NCBI RefSeq assembly: GCF_003290025.1
Contig: NZ_QNHG01000002.1
Location: 289,787-347,337, forward strand
Origin: Pseudogemmobacter bohemicus
Lineage (GTDB): Bacteria; Pseudomonadota; Alphaproteobacteria; Rhodobacterales; Rhodobacteraceae
Direction: 5' to 3'
DNA: 57,551 bases
Part shown: positions 30,533 to 38,765 of the stretch, piece by piece
Numbering within the stretch: the stretch's first letter is position 1
Layout: each line of letters begins with the position of its first letter
Program-made: the position numbers and the translations under genes
Notes under the pieces: model-generated
The model's database searches: none
Seen by the model: only the letters and a program-made list of their open reading frames with translations
What the model was told of the DNA's origin: nothing

Positions 30533-32065
30533 ATGCTCTGGTCGCTTGTCAAAATCGCCGTGTTTCTTGGTTTGGTGGCCGTGCTGGCTGTGATTGCCGG
30601 CGGGCTTTCCGAGACAGGGGGCACGGTGCGGCTCTGGGCCTTTGACCAGGAGTTCACGCTGAACCCGCTGGCGGCGCTGGTGGTGCTTTTGCTGGCGGTG
30701 GTGCTGGTCTGGCTGGGGCTGAAACTGGTCGGGCTGATCTTTGCAGTGCTGCGCTTCCTGAATGGAGACGAGACCGCGATCAGCCGCTATTTCGACCGAA
30801 ACCGCGAGCGTCGCGGCTATGCGGCTTTGTCCGAAGGGCTGATCGCGCTGGCTTCGGGCGAGCCGAACACCGCGCTGGCCCGCGCCCGCACCGCCGAGCG
30901 CCTGCTGCATAAGCCGGAACTCACGCGCCTGCTGACCGCCCAGGCCGCCGAGGCCGCCGGCGATGGCCGCGCCGCGACCGAAGCCTGGAAGACACTTCTG
31001 GGCGATGAACAGACACGCTTTGTCGCCGTGCGCGGGCTGATGCGGCAAAAGCTGGCCTCGGGCGATACTGCGACGGCGCTGAAGCTGGCGGAACAGGCGC
31101 TGGCGCTGAAGCCAAAACATTCCGAGACCCAGGATGTGTTGCTGAAGCTCCAGGCCGAGGGCGGCGACTGGTCCGGCGCGCGCGGCACGCTGTCGCGAAA
31201 GCTGCGCTCGGGGGAATTGCCGCGCTCGGTCTATCGGCGGCGCGATGCGCTGCTGGCGCTGCAAGAGGCGAAGACGGTGCTGGATGAGGGCAGCACGATC
31301 GAGGCGCGCGAGGCGGCGATCGAGGCGAACAAGCTGTCTCCGGACCTGATCCCGGCGGCGGTGATCGCCTCGCGGGCGCTGGTAGCGAAGGGCGATTCCA
31401 GGGGCGCGACCCGGGTGCTGAAAAAAGCCTGGGAGGCGCAGCCGCATCCCGATCTCGCGGCGGCCTTTGCCGCGATTGATCCCTCGGAAACGCCTGAGCA
31501 GCGGCTGAAACGGTTCCGGGTGCTGCTGGCCTCGCGCCCTGACCACGAGGAAAGCCGGCTGACCGAGGCGGAGCTATTGCTGGGCGCCGAGGATTTCCGC
31601 GCTGCGAAGGCGGCGCTGGCCACGGTGCCGGTGGATCATCCGACGCAGCGGTCGCTGGCGATCCTTGCTGCGGCCGAGCGCGGCATGGGGGCACCCGATG
31701 AAGAGGTGCGCAGGGTCCTGACCCGGGCGCTGAACGCCTCGCGCGGGCCGGAATGGGTCTGCGACAAATGCGGCACCGTTCATGCGCAATGGGTGCCGAT
31801 CTGCGCCTCGTGCAGCGGTTTCGACACCTTGTCCTGGCGCGAGCCCGAAGGCGTCCAGGGCAGCCGCCCCGCCAGCAGCGCCAGCCTCGCGCCGCTGCTT
31901 TTCGCTGCAAGCCGGCCTGCGGCCCTGTCCGATACCGTCTCATTGCCAGAACCCGAAGAGGCGGAAGTGATCGCTGCCAGCGATCCGGTGGTGTTGCCTG
32001 ATGAAGCCGAGGATATCCCCGATCACACGGTGACCCCGGATGAAATTCTGCGCCGGGCCACCTGA
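30533..32065 (+). CDS. HemY-like membrane protein with tetratricopeptide repeats and a C-terminal zinc ribbon
   Basis: Named HemY from its place in heme operons; it is not the oxygen-dependent protoporphyrinogen oxidase. Two N-terminal membrane segments (LVKIAVFLGLVAVLAVIAGG; LAALVVLLLAVVLVWLGLKL) are followed by the conserved FFNGD-like segment (FLNGDETAISRYFDR) and alpha-helical TPR-like repeats. Near residue 408 there is a four-cysteine ribbon (CDKCG then CASCSG) and an acidic low-complexity tail. It has 510 residues. It lies 10 bases after mic60, so the two are co-transcribed. Confidence 0.85.
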   Translation: MLWSLVKIAVFLGLVAVLAVIAGGLSETGGTVRLWAFDQEFTLNPLAALVVLLLAVVLVWLGLKLVGLIFAVLRFLNGDETAISRYFDRNRERRGYAALSEGLIALASGEPNTALARARTAERLLHKPELTRLLTAQAAEAAGDGRAATEAWKTLLGDEQTRFVAVRGLMRQKLASGDTATALKLAEQALALKPKHSETQDVLLKLQAEGGDWSGARGTLSRKLRSGELPRSVYRRRDALLALQEAKTVLDEGSTIEAREAAIEANKLSPDLIPAAVIASRALVAKGDSRGATRVLKKAWEAQPHPDLAAAFAAIDPSETPEQRLKRFRVLLASRPDHEESRLTEAELLLGAEDFRAAKAALATVPVDHPTQRSLAILAAAERGMGAPDEEVRRVLTRALNASRGPEWVCDKCGTVHAQWVPICASCSGFDTLSWREPEGVQGSRPASSASLAPLLFAASRPAALSDTVSLPEPEEAEVIAASDPVVLPDEAEDIPDHTVTPDEILRRAT

Positions 32066-32140
32066 GCGCGAAAAATGGGGCTACACAGCGGCGGGTTCCG
32101 ATGCTATCAGCAGCCCGGATCGGGCAGCACCCTGATCAGC

Positions 32141-32216
32141 GCCGCTGTAGCTCAGCTGGTAGAGCACGTCATTCGTAATGATGGGGTCGGGGGTTCGAGT
32201 CCCTTCAGCGGCACCA
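32141..32216 (+). tRNA. tRNA-Thr (anticodon CGT)
   Basis: A 76-base cloverleaf. Acceptor GCCGCTG pairs with CAGCGGC. The D-arm is GCTC/GAGC. The anticodon arm CGTCA/TGATG holds loop TTCGTAA with CGT at 32174-32176. The T-arm GGGGG/CCCTT has loop TTCGAGT, and CCA is encoded. It reads ACG. The gene is intact and marks the left border of the phage-derived island, a common type of integration target. Confidence 0.96.
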
Positions 32217-32238
32217 GTAACTTACTGGAATACCAGCA

Positions 32239-32268
32239 CAAAATGGCCGTCCTTCGGGGCGGCCTTTT
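32239..32268 (+). terminator. Rho-independent terminator after tRNA-Thr
   Basis: GGCCGTCC (32245-32252), loop TTCG, GGGCGGCC (32257-32264) with a run of A before and TTTT after. It can stop transcripts in both directions: the tRNA from the left and terL from the right. Confidence 0.85.
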
Positions 32269-32367
32269 GCTTTGGCAAAGTCATGGAACCACGGCGGAAC
32301 CAATTCAGAAGCGAAGCCAGCTGGGGCGTGATCGCGAACATGTGAAGCCTTCGAGGTGTCTGCTGGG

Positions 32368-33984
32368 TCAGAGAAAGGCGAAGCCGCGCCCCTCATAGGG
32401 TGATGGCGTCACCTCATTGGCGATGATTCTGCCAACCGCCATTGCGGCCGCAACCGCTCCGTCGATCCTGCCGCGCGCCTTGGCCTTGGTGAACTTCTCA
32501 TTCTCGTGGGCATCCTTCTCGCCCACCACGTTCCCGAAGCACATGCGCAGAAGCGGGCTGCCGCCGTGGCGGAACTGCCCAGACAGGATCGCCCGCTTCA
32601 GCTCCTTCACCGGCGCTGACATCGAGGCCATGCCCTGGCCGAACTGGTTTACCGTAAAGCCCTCTTCCTGAAGGGCTGTGTTAACTGCCGTCGAGTTCCA
32701 GCGGTCAATGACGACCTCCTGGACCGCGAAGCGTTCTGCCAGATCGTTCAGGTAGGAGATGACCGCCGAGTGGTCGACCACGTTGCCCGGCGTCAGGATG
32801 AGGTAGCCCTCGTCTGCCCAGCGCAGATAGTCCGCCTGATCCTTCTCGCTCTTCATGGCGATGTTCGCCTCAGGCAGGAAAAACATCGGCAGGACATCAT
32901 AGCGGCGCGCCTCACCATCACCCTCGGCGAACACCGCAACGGCGGCGGTCAGATCCTCGACGCTGGAGAGGTCAACGCCAATCCAACACGGCCGCCCCTC
33001 GAGCGCTGTGACCGGCGTCATAGCCTCAGCCCTGTCATAAACCTCCAGAGCAAGCCACGGCTCGGCCGCCCCTTCCTGCCAAAGGTTCAGGTGAAACCGT
33101 TTAAAGTCGGCGATCTCAGACGGGAAATGTTCGATCCGGCGGGATTTGGTCTGAAGCTCCTCCATCGAGAGAAAGCCCGCCTCGATGGCCGGGTTTGCCA
33201 TGCGCCAGCCCTGCTCGTCTCGCCAGTCCAGTTTCGGGTCGGCAGCCAGGATGATAGGTGCGAAGCTCGGGTCTTCGACCTCTCCGGTCGCCACCTTGTG
33301 CGAATAATTCCACATATCCCAAGCGAGCCCGCCCTGACCTTCGCCAGCGGTGGTGATGATCACGCTGAGAGGGTTCGAGCGTTTCACCATCGAGTCGGTC
33401 ACGGTCTTGAATAGTTTGCGCCCCTCGGCGGCAGGCCATGCGTGGATCTCATCGGCAAGGAAGAATGAGACGTTCAGGCCATGCTTGGAATACGCCTCGG
33501 ACGAGATTGCCTTGAGCGTGCTTTTCGACTTCGGATGGATGAGCGTCTTGCGGCTCTCGAGCGGACGGACACGCTGGCTAAGGGCTTCCTCCTGAAGCAC
33601 GAACTGATGCGCTGAGTTGAAAGCGATTCCGGCGTTCTCGCGGTCGGCCGCCGCCATGACAACCTGGCCGCCTGCCTCGGTCTCCGGCCCCATGAAATGC
33701 GCAAGGCCCAGAGCCGCCGCCAAGGTGGTCTTGGCATTGCCCCGAGGAATCCAAATGCAGGCAATCTTCACGGCCCTGCCACCATCCTCTTTGGTGGGGC
33801 CATAGATGCGCCGGATAATGGCCTCCTGAAAGGGATGCAGGGCGAAGGCGCTGCCAGCGAAATCCCCCTCCCAGAGGGTGAGGTTGCGGACGAACCGGCA
33901 CATGCGATCCGCCCGCCCCGATGGGTCGGGATAGAGCGCAGGATCGGGAATGAATATCGGCGAGCGGTCAGCTTTTCTGGTCAT
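32368..33984 (-). CDS. Phage terminase large subunit
   Basis: DNA-packaging motor. The N-terminal ATPase has Walker A PRGNAKTT (residues 80-87) and Walker B SFFLADEIH (173-181). The C-terminal RNase H-like nuclease begins at CWIGVDLSSVEDLTA and continues to a late acidic site (RGRIDGAVAAAMA). It has 538 residues, typical of HK97-type TerL. The ATG at 33984 is chosen for its AGGTGA site, 14 bases after the terS stop; an ATG at 34023 would overlap terS by 25 bases. It is the last gene of the head operon. Confidence 0.95.
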   Translation of the reverse strand: MTRKADRSPIFIPDPALYPDPSGRADRMCRFVRNLTLWEGDFAGSAFALHPFQEAIIRRIYGPTKEDGGRAVKIACIWIPRGNAKTTLAAALGLAHFMGPETEAGGQVVMAAADRENAGIAFNSAHQFVLQEEALSQRVRPLESRKTLIHPKSKSTLKAISSEAYSKHGLNVSFFLADEIHAWPAAEGRKLFKTVTDSMVKRSNPLSVIITTAGEGQGGLAWDMWNYSHKVATGEVEDPSFAPIILAADPKLDWRDEQGWRMANPAIEAGFLSMEELQTKSRRIEHFPSEIADFKRFHLNLWQEGAAEPWLALEVYDRAEAMTPVTALEGRPCWIGVDLSSVEDLTAAVAVFAEGDGEARRYDVLPMFFLPEANIAMKSEKDQADYLRWADEGYLILTPGNVVDHSAVISYLNDLAERFAVQEVVIDRWNSTAVNTALQEEGFTVNQFGQGMASMSAPVKELKRAILSGQFRHGGSPLLRMCFGNVVGEKDAHENEKFTKAKARGRIDGAVAAAMAVGRIIANEVTPSPYEGRGFAFL

Positions 33985-33998
33985 GTCTTCACCTGCGA

Positions 33999-34406
33999 TC
34001 AGGCGAGAAGCCCATCGCCCCATTTGTCTTCCTTAGGAGATTCAGCAGGCTTCGAGCCTTTTCGATGCGGGGTCAGCCTCAGCTCGGCGGCCAGCAATCG
34101 GGCTTCACGCATGGCGGCGCTCTGCATTCTGAAGGCCGGATGAGGGGCCATTCCCTTTTCGGTCTGAACCATGCGGCCATCGCGTCCCATCATTTCCTCG
34201 GCTTCGCGCACCATGCCAGCGGCGACACAATAGCTTTCCAGCATGGCGGTGGTGTCGGGCGTCAGCAGATTCCGGCTAAACAATTCAGGTGCCGCCCGCT
34301 TCCATTCAGCCTTCGCCTGTGCTGTCAGCCATGCCGGTGCCGAAGGGCATTTTCCCCGGACTGAGCCCCCATCGATTGCGGTCAGTTTTGGCTTCCGGCC
34401 CTTCAT
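33999..34406 (-). CDS. Phage terminase small subunit (P27 family)
   Basis: Recognises the packaging site and loads TerL. The N-terminus MKGRKPKLTAIDGG and the helical middle (APAWLTAQAKAEWKRAAPEL) are typical of P27-family TerS. It has 135 residues from the ATG at 34406, whose ATGA overlap with the HNH stop makes it the natural start. Other in-frame ATG codons at 34421 and 34442 are less convincing. Confidence 0.88.
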   Translation of the reverse strand: MKGRKPKLTAIDGGSVRGKCPSAPAWLTAQAKAEWKRAAPELFSRNLLTPDTTAMLESYCVAAGMVREAEEMMGRDGRMVQTEKGMAPHPAFRMQSAAMREARLLAAELRLTPHRKGSKPAESPKEDKWGDGLLA

Positions 34407-34831
34407 CCCCAGAAATCCCATTTTCCAGATGTTTGCGCGCAAGATTGAGGCGCGGGTCCGGCAGCAGGAGGGTCAAATTTCCGATCCCCCCTGGCCGGTC
34501 GACCAAAGCCGCCGTCCTCAGTCGCGGTCTTGCGGTTGTGGCAGGAGGCGCAGAGCGGCTGCCAGTTGGACCGATCCCAGAACAGCTTCTTGTCACCCTT
34601 GTGCGGCACGATGTGGTCAACCACCGTGGCGACAGCGCCGCAGGAACAGGTCGGATGCGATCCGAGAAAGCCCAGCCGCGCCTTCTCCCACTTGCTGTCA
34701 TAGCCGCGCTTGCGGGCTGTGGGGCGGGCAGCATCCACCCGGGCCTGAGCCGCAGCAGCACAGACAGGACAGCGGCGGCCGGTGAAGGACGGGTGACCGG
34801 CGGCGCAATGGCGGGGTGCAGCCCAGGGCAT
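34403..34831 (-). CDS. Phage HNH endonuclease
   Basis: Metal-dependent nuclease that works with terminase during packaging in HK97-like phages. The HNH core is ATVVDHIVPHKGD, then WQPLCASCHNRKT, with paired cysteines (CSCG; CASC) that can bind zinc. It has 142 residues. It is coupled on both sides: its ATG shares one base with the connector stop and its stop overlaps the terS start. Confidence 0.92.
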   Translation of the reverse strand: MPWAAPRHCAAGHPSFTGRRCPVCAAAAQARVDAARPTARKRGYDSKWEKARLGFLGSHPTCSCGAVATVVDHIVPHKGDKKLFWDRSNWQPLCASCHNRKTATEDGGFGRPARGDRKFDPPAAGPAPQSCAQTSGKWDFWG

Positions 34832-35379
34832 CAGAACCCCCAGACGCGATAGTTGCGGATCAGGTCATCCTCGCCCAGCGGTAGTCCAGCCACGCTCTCG
34901 CCAACGACCACGCTTTCACGGTTGGCGAAGAGATGGCCCACGCGGAGGAGGATGGCGGCGCGGATCGGCTCGGGCGTTACATTATAACTCGCCGTGAAGA
35001 TTATGCTGGCGCTGTCCGCCTCAGGCCAGTCACCAACCGGATTGATCCGGGCGACATCGCCAATCCCCCTGACACGATACATGGCGGGGGCCAGCGCCTG
35101 CTGCTCGCCATCCTTGTCCAGATAGGTGATCGAGGTCACCTCTTGGCAAGGCGGCAGGGGAAGGGTGATAGTCCCACGCAATTCATCCAGATCGAGCCGC
35201 CACACCTGAGGCATGAGGCAGCGCCCCAGATATCCATCTGGCCCATCGAGGCGCCCCACGGCGGCGGCGATCATGGCGGCAATAGAGGTATCATCATCGT
35301 CGAAGTCGACGCGCAGATGAAGCTTAGCCTCGGCCAGTAGGACCGGCATCTCGACTGAAGGGGTGATCAGGTGCAGCAT
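34831..35379 (-). CDS. Head-tail connector protein (gp6-like)
   Basis: Forms the ring below the portal where a tail attaches. The 182-residue sequence starts MLHLITPSVEMPVLLAEAKLHLRVD and has the helical and beta pattern of the HK97 gp6-like connector family (DTSIAAMIAAAVGRLDG; RAAILLRVGHLFANRE). It lies 47 bases after the capsid gene. In a satellite that borrows tails, this is the part expected to match the helper tail. Confidence 0.82.
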   Translation of the reverse strand: MLHLITPSVEMPVLLAEAKLHLRVDFDDDDTSIAAMIAAAVGRLDGPDGYLGRCLMPQVWRLDLDELRGTITLPLPPCQEVTSITYLDKDGEQQALAPAMYRVRGIGDVARINPVGDWPEADSASIIFTASYNVTPEPIRAAILLRVGHLFANRESVVVGESVAGLPLGEDDLIRNYRVWGF

Positions 35380-35426
35380 GGGGCATCCTCGTAAAGGGGA
35401 AGGGCCGGTCTCCCGGCCCCTCGGTA

Positions 35427-36557
35427 TCAGGTGATGCTGGTGGCAACCTTCAGGAGCCTGATGGCCTCGGGCTTCACCACATCGCCACCGACACGGCGGC
35501 GGGCGTGGAACCGGGTCTGGCCGGTGGTTGCCAGCGAATAGGGATCGCGCATCACTGAAAGGCTGAGGCGATCCACGATGCGATAGCCCTGCTTCAGATC
35601 ACCGAACATGATCGGCAGAGCATTCGCAGCGATGCTGGGCATATCGGGCAGCTCGACCACGGGGCGACCAAGGATCGTCGCCGGGTTCCCCTCGCTCAGG
35701 GCATCTCGCCACAGGTAATCACCGCCCGAATTCTTCAGCTTGCGAACCTCGCCGATGGTGGTGCGGTTCATGCCCCAGACCGCATTGGCGGCGTAGAAGC
35801 TGGGAAGCCCGTGGAAGAGGTTGATCAGAGCATCGGCATTGATCGCCGCCGCTGCACCACCTGCGATCTGGGGAATGTCGGTATCGGTCAGGATCCCGCC
35901 GGGTTGGCCGGTGCCGGTGCCGGTCACGAAAGCCAATCCCTCGAGCCGTCCGAACTCTTCGGCGAAATCAGCCGCCAGTTCGCCCTGGAGGTTATACTGG
36001 TTGTCCTCCAGCAGGGCGTTCGACACGTCGACGTAGCAGGCTGCCTCGTGCGGGGTGAGCGTGATCTCCCCATAGGTCGGCTGGGTCGCGGGACGGGCGC
36101 CGGTCTCGGTGACCCAGGCAGCGGTCAGGGTGCCGGTGCGCTTCGGCATCCGGGCTTCGCTGGCACCAATGGACATGACCCGGGCATGTTGGCGGATCGG
36201 CGAGAACTGAACGAGGTTTTTCACCACCTCTTTCACGAACTCGGTCGGGGCCAGATTGCCACCGCCGTTTGCCGCAAGGGTCAGGTTCTTCAGCTCGGCC
36301 CCAGCAGCGGCCTCGCCCTGGCGAACATAGGTGCCGAAGGCCTTGGCCTCGATGTTTTCCGGCTCGGCCGCTTTGGTCTGGATCAGGCCGGGGCGCGCCA
36401 GCTTCTGCTCGATGCGGCCCGCCGCCTTGGCGACATTGCCAACGCTCTCCTCCAGGGCCGTCAGCCGGGTGTCGATGCCAGCAACGGTTTCTTCCAGAAC
36501 GCCCATGCGGTCATCGTCATTTTCCGCCTCGGGGGCGGCAGTCTGTTGGTCAGCCAT
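35427..36557 (-). CDS. Major capsid protein made from an internal start (candidate second product)
   Basis: Inside the protease-capsid frame, codon 171 is ATG (36557) starting MADQQTAAPEAEND. It is preceded at eight bases by AAAAGGAGC, one of the best ribosome sites in the element. Translation from here would give a 376-residue capsid protein, the normal HK97 length, from the same message as the fusion. The frame has no stop between the parts, so both products are possible. Confidence 0.65.
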   Translation of the reverse strand: MADQQTAAPEAENDDDRMGVLEETVAGIDTRLTALEESVGNVAKAAGRIEQKLARPGLIQTKAAEPENIEAKAFGTYVRQGEAAAGAELKNLTLAANGGGNLAPTEFVKEVVKNLVQFSPIRQHARVMSIGASEARMPKRTGTLTAAWVTETGARPATQPTYGEITLTPHEAACYVDVSNALLEDNQYNLQGELAADFAEEFGRLEGLAFVTGTGTGQPGGILTDTDIPQIAGGAAAAINADALINLFHGLPSFYAANAVWGMNRTTIGEVRKLKNSGGDYLWRDALSEGNPATILGRPVVELPDMPSIAANALPIMFGDLKQGYRIVDRLSLSVMRDPYSLATTGQTRFHARRRVGGDVVKPEAIRLLKVATSIT

Positions 36558-37067
36558 GATGCTGCTCCTTTTGAAAGCCACCTTCGTGGCGGGGGTCTCG
36601 GCGGATGCCGATTTGACGCTGGTGATCCGGGCAGCAGATGCAGCGGGGATCGAGACCAGTGAGATTTCGATGAGTTCGATTTCCTTCAGGAGCCGCCCGC
36701 CGCCTGGCAGACGCTCGAAGTCGATGACGCGGTATCCGATGGACAGGCCATTGAGCGCCCCTGCTTTCAGAAGGGCGTGAGCCTCTCTGCCCTTCACCGT
36801 GTCGAGGACCAGCTGGCCGGTCACCTGAAGACCGGTTTCATCTTCCTTCAGATCGAGCCAGCGCCCGAGGGGCTGATGCGGATCATGCTGCCAGAGCATC
36901 AACGGCGCGGTGCCCGCTTCGCGATGAGCCTTCAAGCTGGCGGCATAGGCACCGGGGGCAATGATGTCGCCATGGCTGTCGGGCTTGCCGCCGAAGACAG
37001 AGGCATAGCCGGACAGAAGCCCGGCGCTGATGGTCTGAAACTTGGTCTCAATCTCAAGCCGCTCCAT
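35427..37067 (-). CDS. HK97-type prohead protease fused to major capsid protein
   Basis: One open frame of 546 residues. Residues 1-155 are the serine protease that matures proheads: LLSGYASVFG, H32 in DSHGDIIAPGAY, and the S-containing LIEISLVSIPA near 136. Residues from about 171 are the major capsid protein: a delta/scaffold coiled region to about 250, then the HK97 fold (GGNLAPTEFVKEVV; ARMPKRTGTLTAAWVTETG; FVTGTGTGQPGGIL). These are separate genes in most HK97-like phages. The ATG at 37067 follows GAGG and overlaps the portal stop by 14 bases. Confidence 0.92.
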   Translation of the reverse strand: MERLEIETKFQTISAGLLSGYASVFGGKPDSHGDIIAPGAYAASLKAHREAGTAPLMLWQHDPHQPLGRWLDLKEDETGLQVTGQLVLDTVKGREAHALLKAGALNGLSIGYRVIDFERLPGGGRLLKEIELIEISLVSIPAASAARITSVKSASAETPATKVAFKRSSIMADQQTAAPEAENDDDRMGVLEETVAGIDTRLTALEESVGNVAKAAGRIEQKLARPGLIQTKAAEPENIEAKAFGTYVRQGEAAAGAELKNLTLAANGGGNLAPTEFVKEVVKNLVQFSPIRQHARVMSIGASEARMPKRTGTLTAAWVTETGARPATQPTYGEITLTPHEAACYVDVSNALLEDNQYNLQGELAADFAEEFGRLEGLAFVTGTGTGQPGGILTDTDIPQIAGGAAAAINADALINLFHGLPSFYAANAVWGMNRTTIGEVRKLKNSGGDYLWRDALSEGNPATILGRPVVELPDMPSIAANALPIMFGDLKQGYRIVDRLSLSVMRDPYSLATTGQTRFHARRRVGGDVVKPEAIRLLKVATSIT

Positions 37068-38265
37068 TGGCGGTCCTCGCATCTTCAGTGTTCAGGGGAA
37101 GGCGGAACTGATCACCGCCGGGATACGGGGTGCGGTTCTCGGAGGCCCTGATCTCGTTCGGGGAAAGCAGGCCGTTCGTGACAGCCTGGGCATAGGCGGC
37201 GAAGCGGGCAGCCAGATCGGCACGGGCCAGATCATCCGTCAGGAACTCAGCGAAATAGACCTTCCGTTCCTCGGGCGTCAGCAAGGCGCGGCGGATGCCG
37301 GCCTCCCAGATCTTCAGCCACGGAAGCAGGGTCAGGGACAGGAACTGCTGACCCATCGCCTCGGCATTGTTATGGGTAGCGCGTTCGAGTTCCTGAAGGA
37401 GGTGCAGCGGGATCCGGAACACACGGGCGATCTCGGCGACCTGATGGCGGCGAAGCTCGAGAAACTGCATGTCAACGGCTGTGAACTGAAGCGGCGCGAA
37501 ATCCATGCCGTCTTCCAGGATCAGCGTTCGCCCGGCGTTCTCGCCACCGGCATGACCGGCGTTGAAGCTGTCGCGAAGCCGCTGCATCGCATCAGGCCCA
37601 AGGGTCTTGGAATATTTGAAAACGCCCGATGGGCGCGCGCCCTGCGAGAACAGCTTGCCCGCGTGTTGTTCCATAGCCATCGAAAGGCCGATGGCGTCCC
37701 GGGCCTGCATCACCGGCGAGAGGCCCACATTCGGCTCTGTGCCCAGGGTCTTCAGATGCAGGATGTCAGCGAAGGAATAGTCTCTAACACCGCTCTCCGA
37801 GCTGATTCTATAAGAAGGCTCCAGGGTCAGGCTGTCGGTCATAACCGTCACGGCGCGGGTGGGGATATGGATCAGTTCGGTGATCTGGCCGCCGCTGCGA
37901 TTGATGAAGGCGAAGGCGTTTCCGTGCAGGCACAGGGCGGTCTGCATCGCCAGCCGAAAGTCGGCGGCATCGGTCCATTCATTGGCCATGCCGTTCAGGA
38001 GTTCCGCCAGCGGATGGTCGGAAGCCCGATCCTTCCCGCCATCATCGGTGCGGCGGTAAAGATGCAGGGGGAGCTGCGAAACGGATTCTGCCAGCACCTT
38101 CACGGAGGCATAGACCGTGGGGCAGCGGAGCGAGGATTCAGGGGTAACAGTCACACCGGCAGCGGATGGGGCACCACCGAAGAGCGCGATCAGTTCAGGC
38201 GAAGGCTGGGCAATGCCCGCCGATTTCCTTTGGGTGCCGGAGAAATGGAAAAAACGCCTTAGCAT
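37054..38265 (-). CDS. Phage portal protein (HK97 family)
   Basis: Dodecameric channel for DNA entry. The family phrases VYASVKVLAESVSQLPLHLYR, GNAFAFINR, IPTRAVTV and DILHLKTLG, and the C-terminal VFRIPLHLLQELERATHNNAEA, are clear. It has 403 residues from the ATG at 38265 with a G-rich site upstream; an ATG at 38280 is in frame but has none. It is the first structural gene of the minus-strand head operon. Confidence 0.94.
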   Translation of the reverse strand: MLRRFFHFSGTQRKSAGIAQPSPELIALFGGAPSAAGVTVTPESSLRCPTVYASVKVLAESVSQLPLHLYRRTDDGGKDRASDHPLAELLNGMANEWTDAADFRLAMQTALCLHGNAFAFINRSGGQITELIHIPTRAVTVMTDSLTLEPSYRISSESGVRDYSFADILHLKTLGTEPNVGLSPVMQARDAIGLSMAMEQHAGKLFSQGARPSGVFKYSKTLGPDAMQRLRDSFNAGHAGGENAGRTLILEDGMDFAPLQFTAVDMQFLELRRHQVAEIARVFRIPLHLLQELERATHNNAEAMGQQFLSLTLLPWLKIWEAGIRRALLTPEERKVYFAEFLTDDLARADLAARFAAYAQAVTNGLLSPNEIRASENRTPYPGGDQFRLPLNTEDARTANGAA

Positions 38266-38348
38266 CACGCCCCCACGCATGACTGTTACAACATAACAAT
38301 TTCATGCTTAGCCGGGGTCGGAAATAATATAACACAATGGCGCGCGGA

Positions 38349-38765
38349 TCAGCTTTGCGCGGGCTTGTCCGGGCTTGCGGGAAGCGGCACCCAGCAACGG
38401 GTCAAGCCATTCCAGAGCATCCCGGTTGACCCATGCCTGTCCCAATCTGACAGCTCGGCCCATTGGGCCGGGGTCACCAGGCGGCCGCACCAGGTGCGCC
38501 AGAGGCCACCGAATGACTGTCCATAAGGGGAACAGTCAGCCGGGATACGGGGCTTCCGGTCTTCCCATTTAACCCTTTTAACCTCTTTAACCCCTTGGGG
38601 CGGACTGATGGGAGCGGGTGGAGGAGTATCAGGGATAACCGATTTAACCCTTTTAACCGATTTAACCTCTGCCGCCTCGAGCGGTGGTGGGGTTGTTGGG
38701 GTTAATGGGGTTAAATCGGGTGCCGCCTGTCCGAACTCTTGGGCGATGGTGAACCACTTGCTCAT
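38349..38765 (-). CDS. Hypothetical protein with VK repeats
   Basis: No known family recognised. The 138-residue sequence has a Pro/Thr-rich N-terminal third and repeated EVKSVKRVK / EVKRVKW stretches that directly reflect 9-base GGTTAAA-type DNA repeats, then a Trp-rich C-terminal part (GLWRTWCGRLVTPAQWAELSDWDRHG) resembling a small DNA- or protein-binding module. Its ATG overlaps the primase stop by four bases, so it is expressed with it. The coding sequence may partly serve to carry the DNA repeats. Confidence 0.6.
   Translation of the reverse strand: MSKWFTIAQEFGQAAPDLTPLTPTTPPPLEAAEVKSVKRVKSVIPDTPPPAPISPPQGVKEVKRVKWEDRKPRIPADCSPYGQSFGGLWRTWCGRLVTPAQWAELSDWDRHGSTGMLWNGLTRCWVPLPASPDKPAQS
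38568..38715. repeat. Array of TTTAACC / GGTTAAA heptamers (site A)
   Basis: TTTAACC on the + strand starts at 38568, 38578, 38586, 38643, 38652 and 38661; the complement GGTTAA(A) lies at 38699 and 38709. Spacing within each group is 8-10 bases. The array lies just downstream of the primase-helicase coding region. The same heptamer recurs at 44.5 kb. Confidence 0.75.

Noticed and set aside
29014-30657. A 547-codon minus-strand frame opposite hemD and mic60
   Set aside because: Its sequence is low in complexity and rich in Arg and Gly, as expected for the complement of an Ala/Glu-rich coiled coil. The plus-strand genes are supported by family motifs and context.
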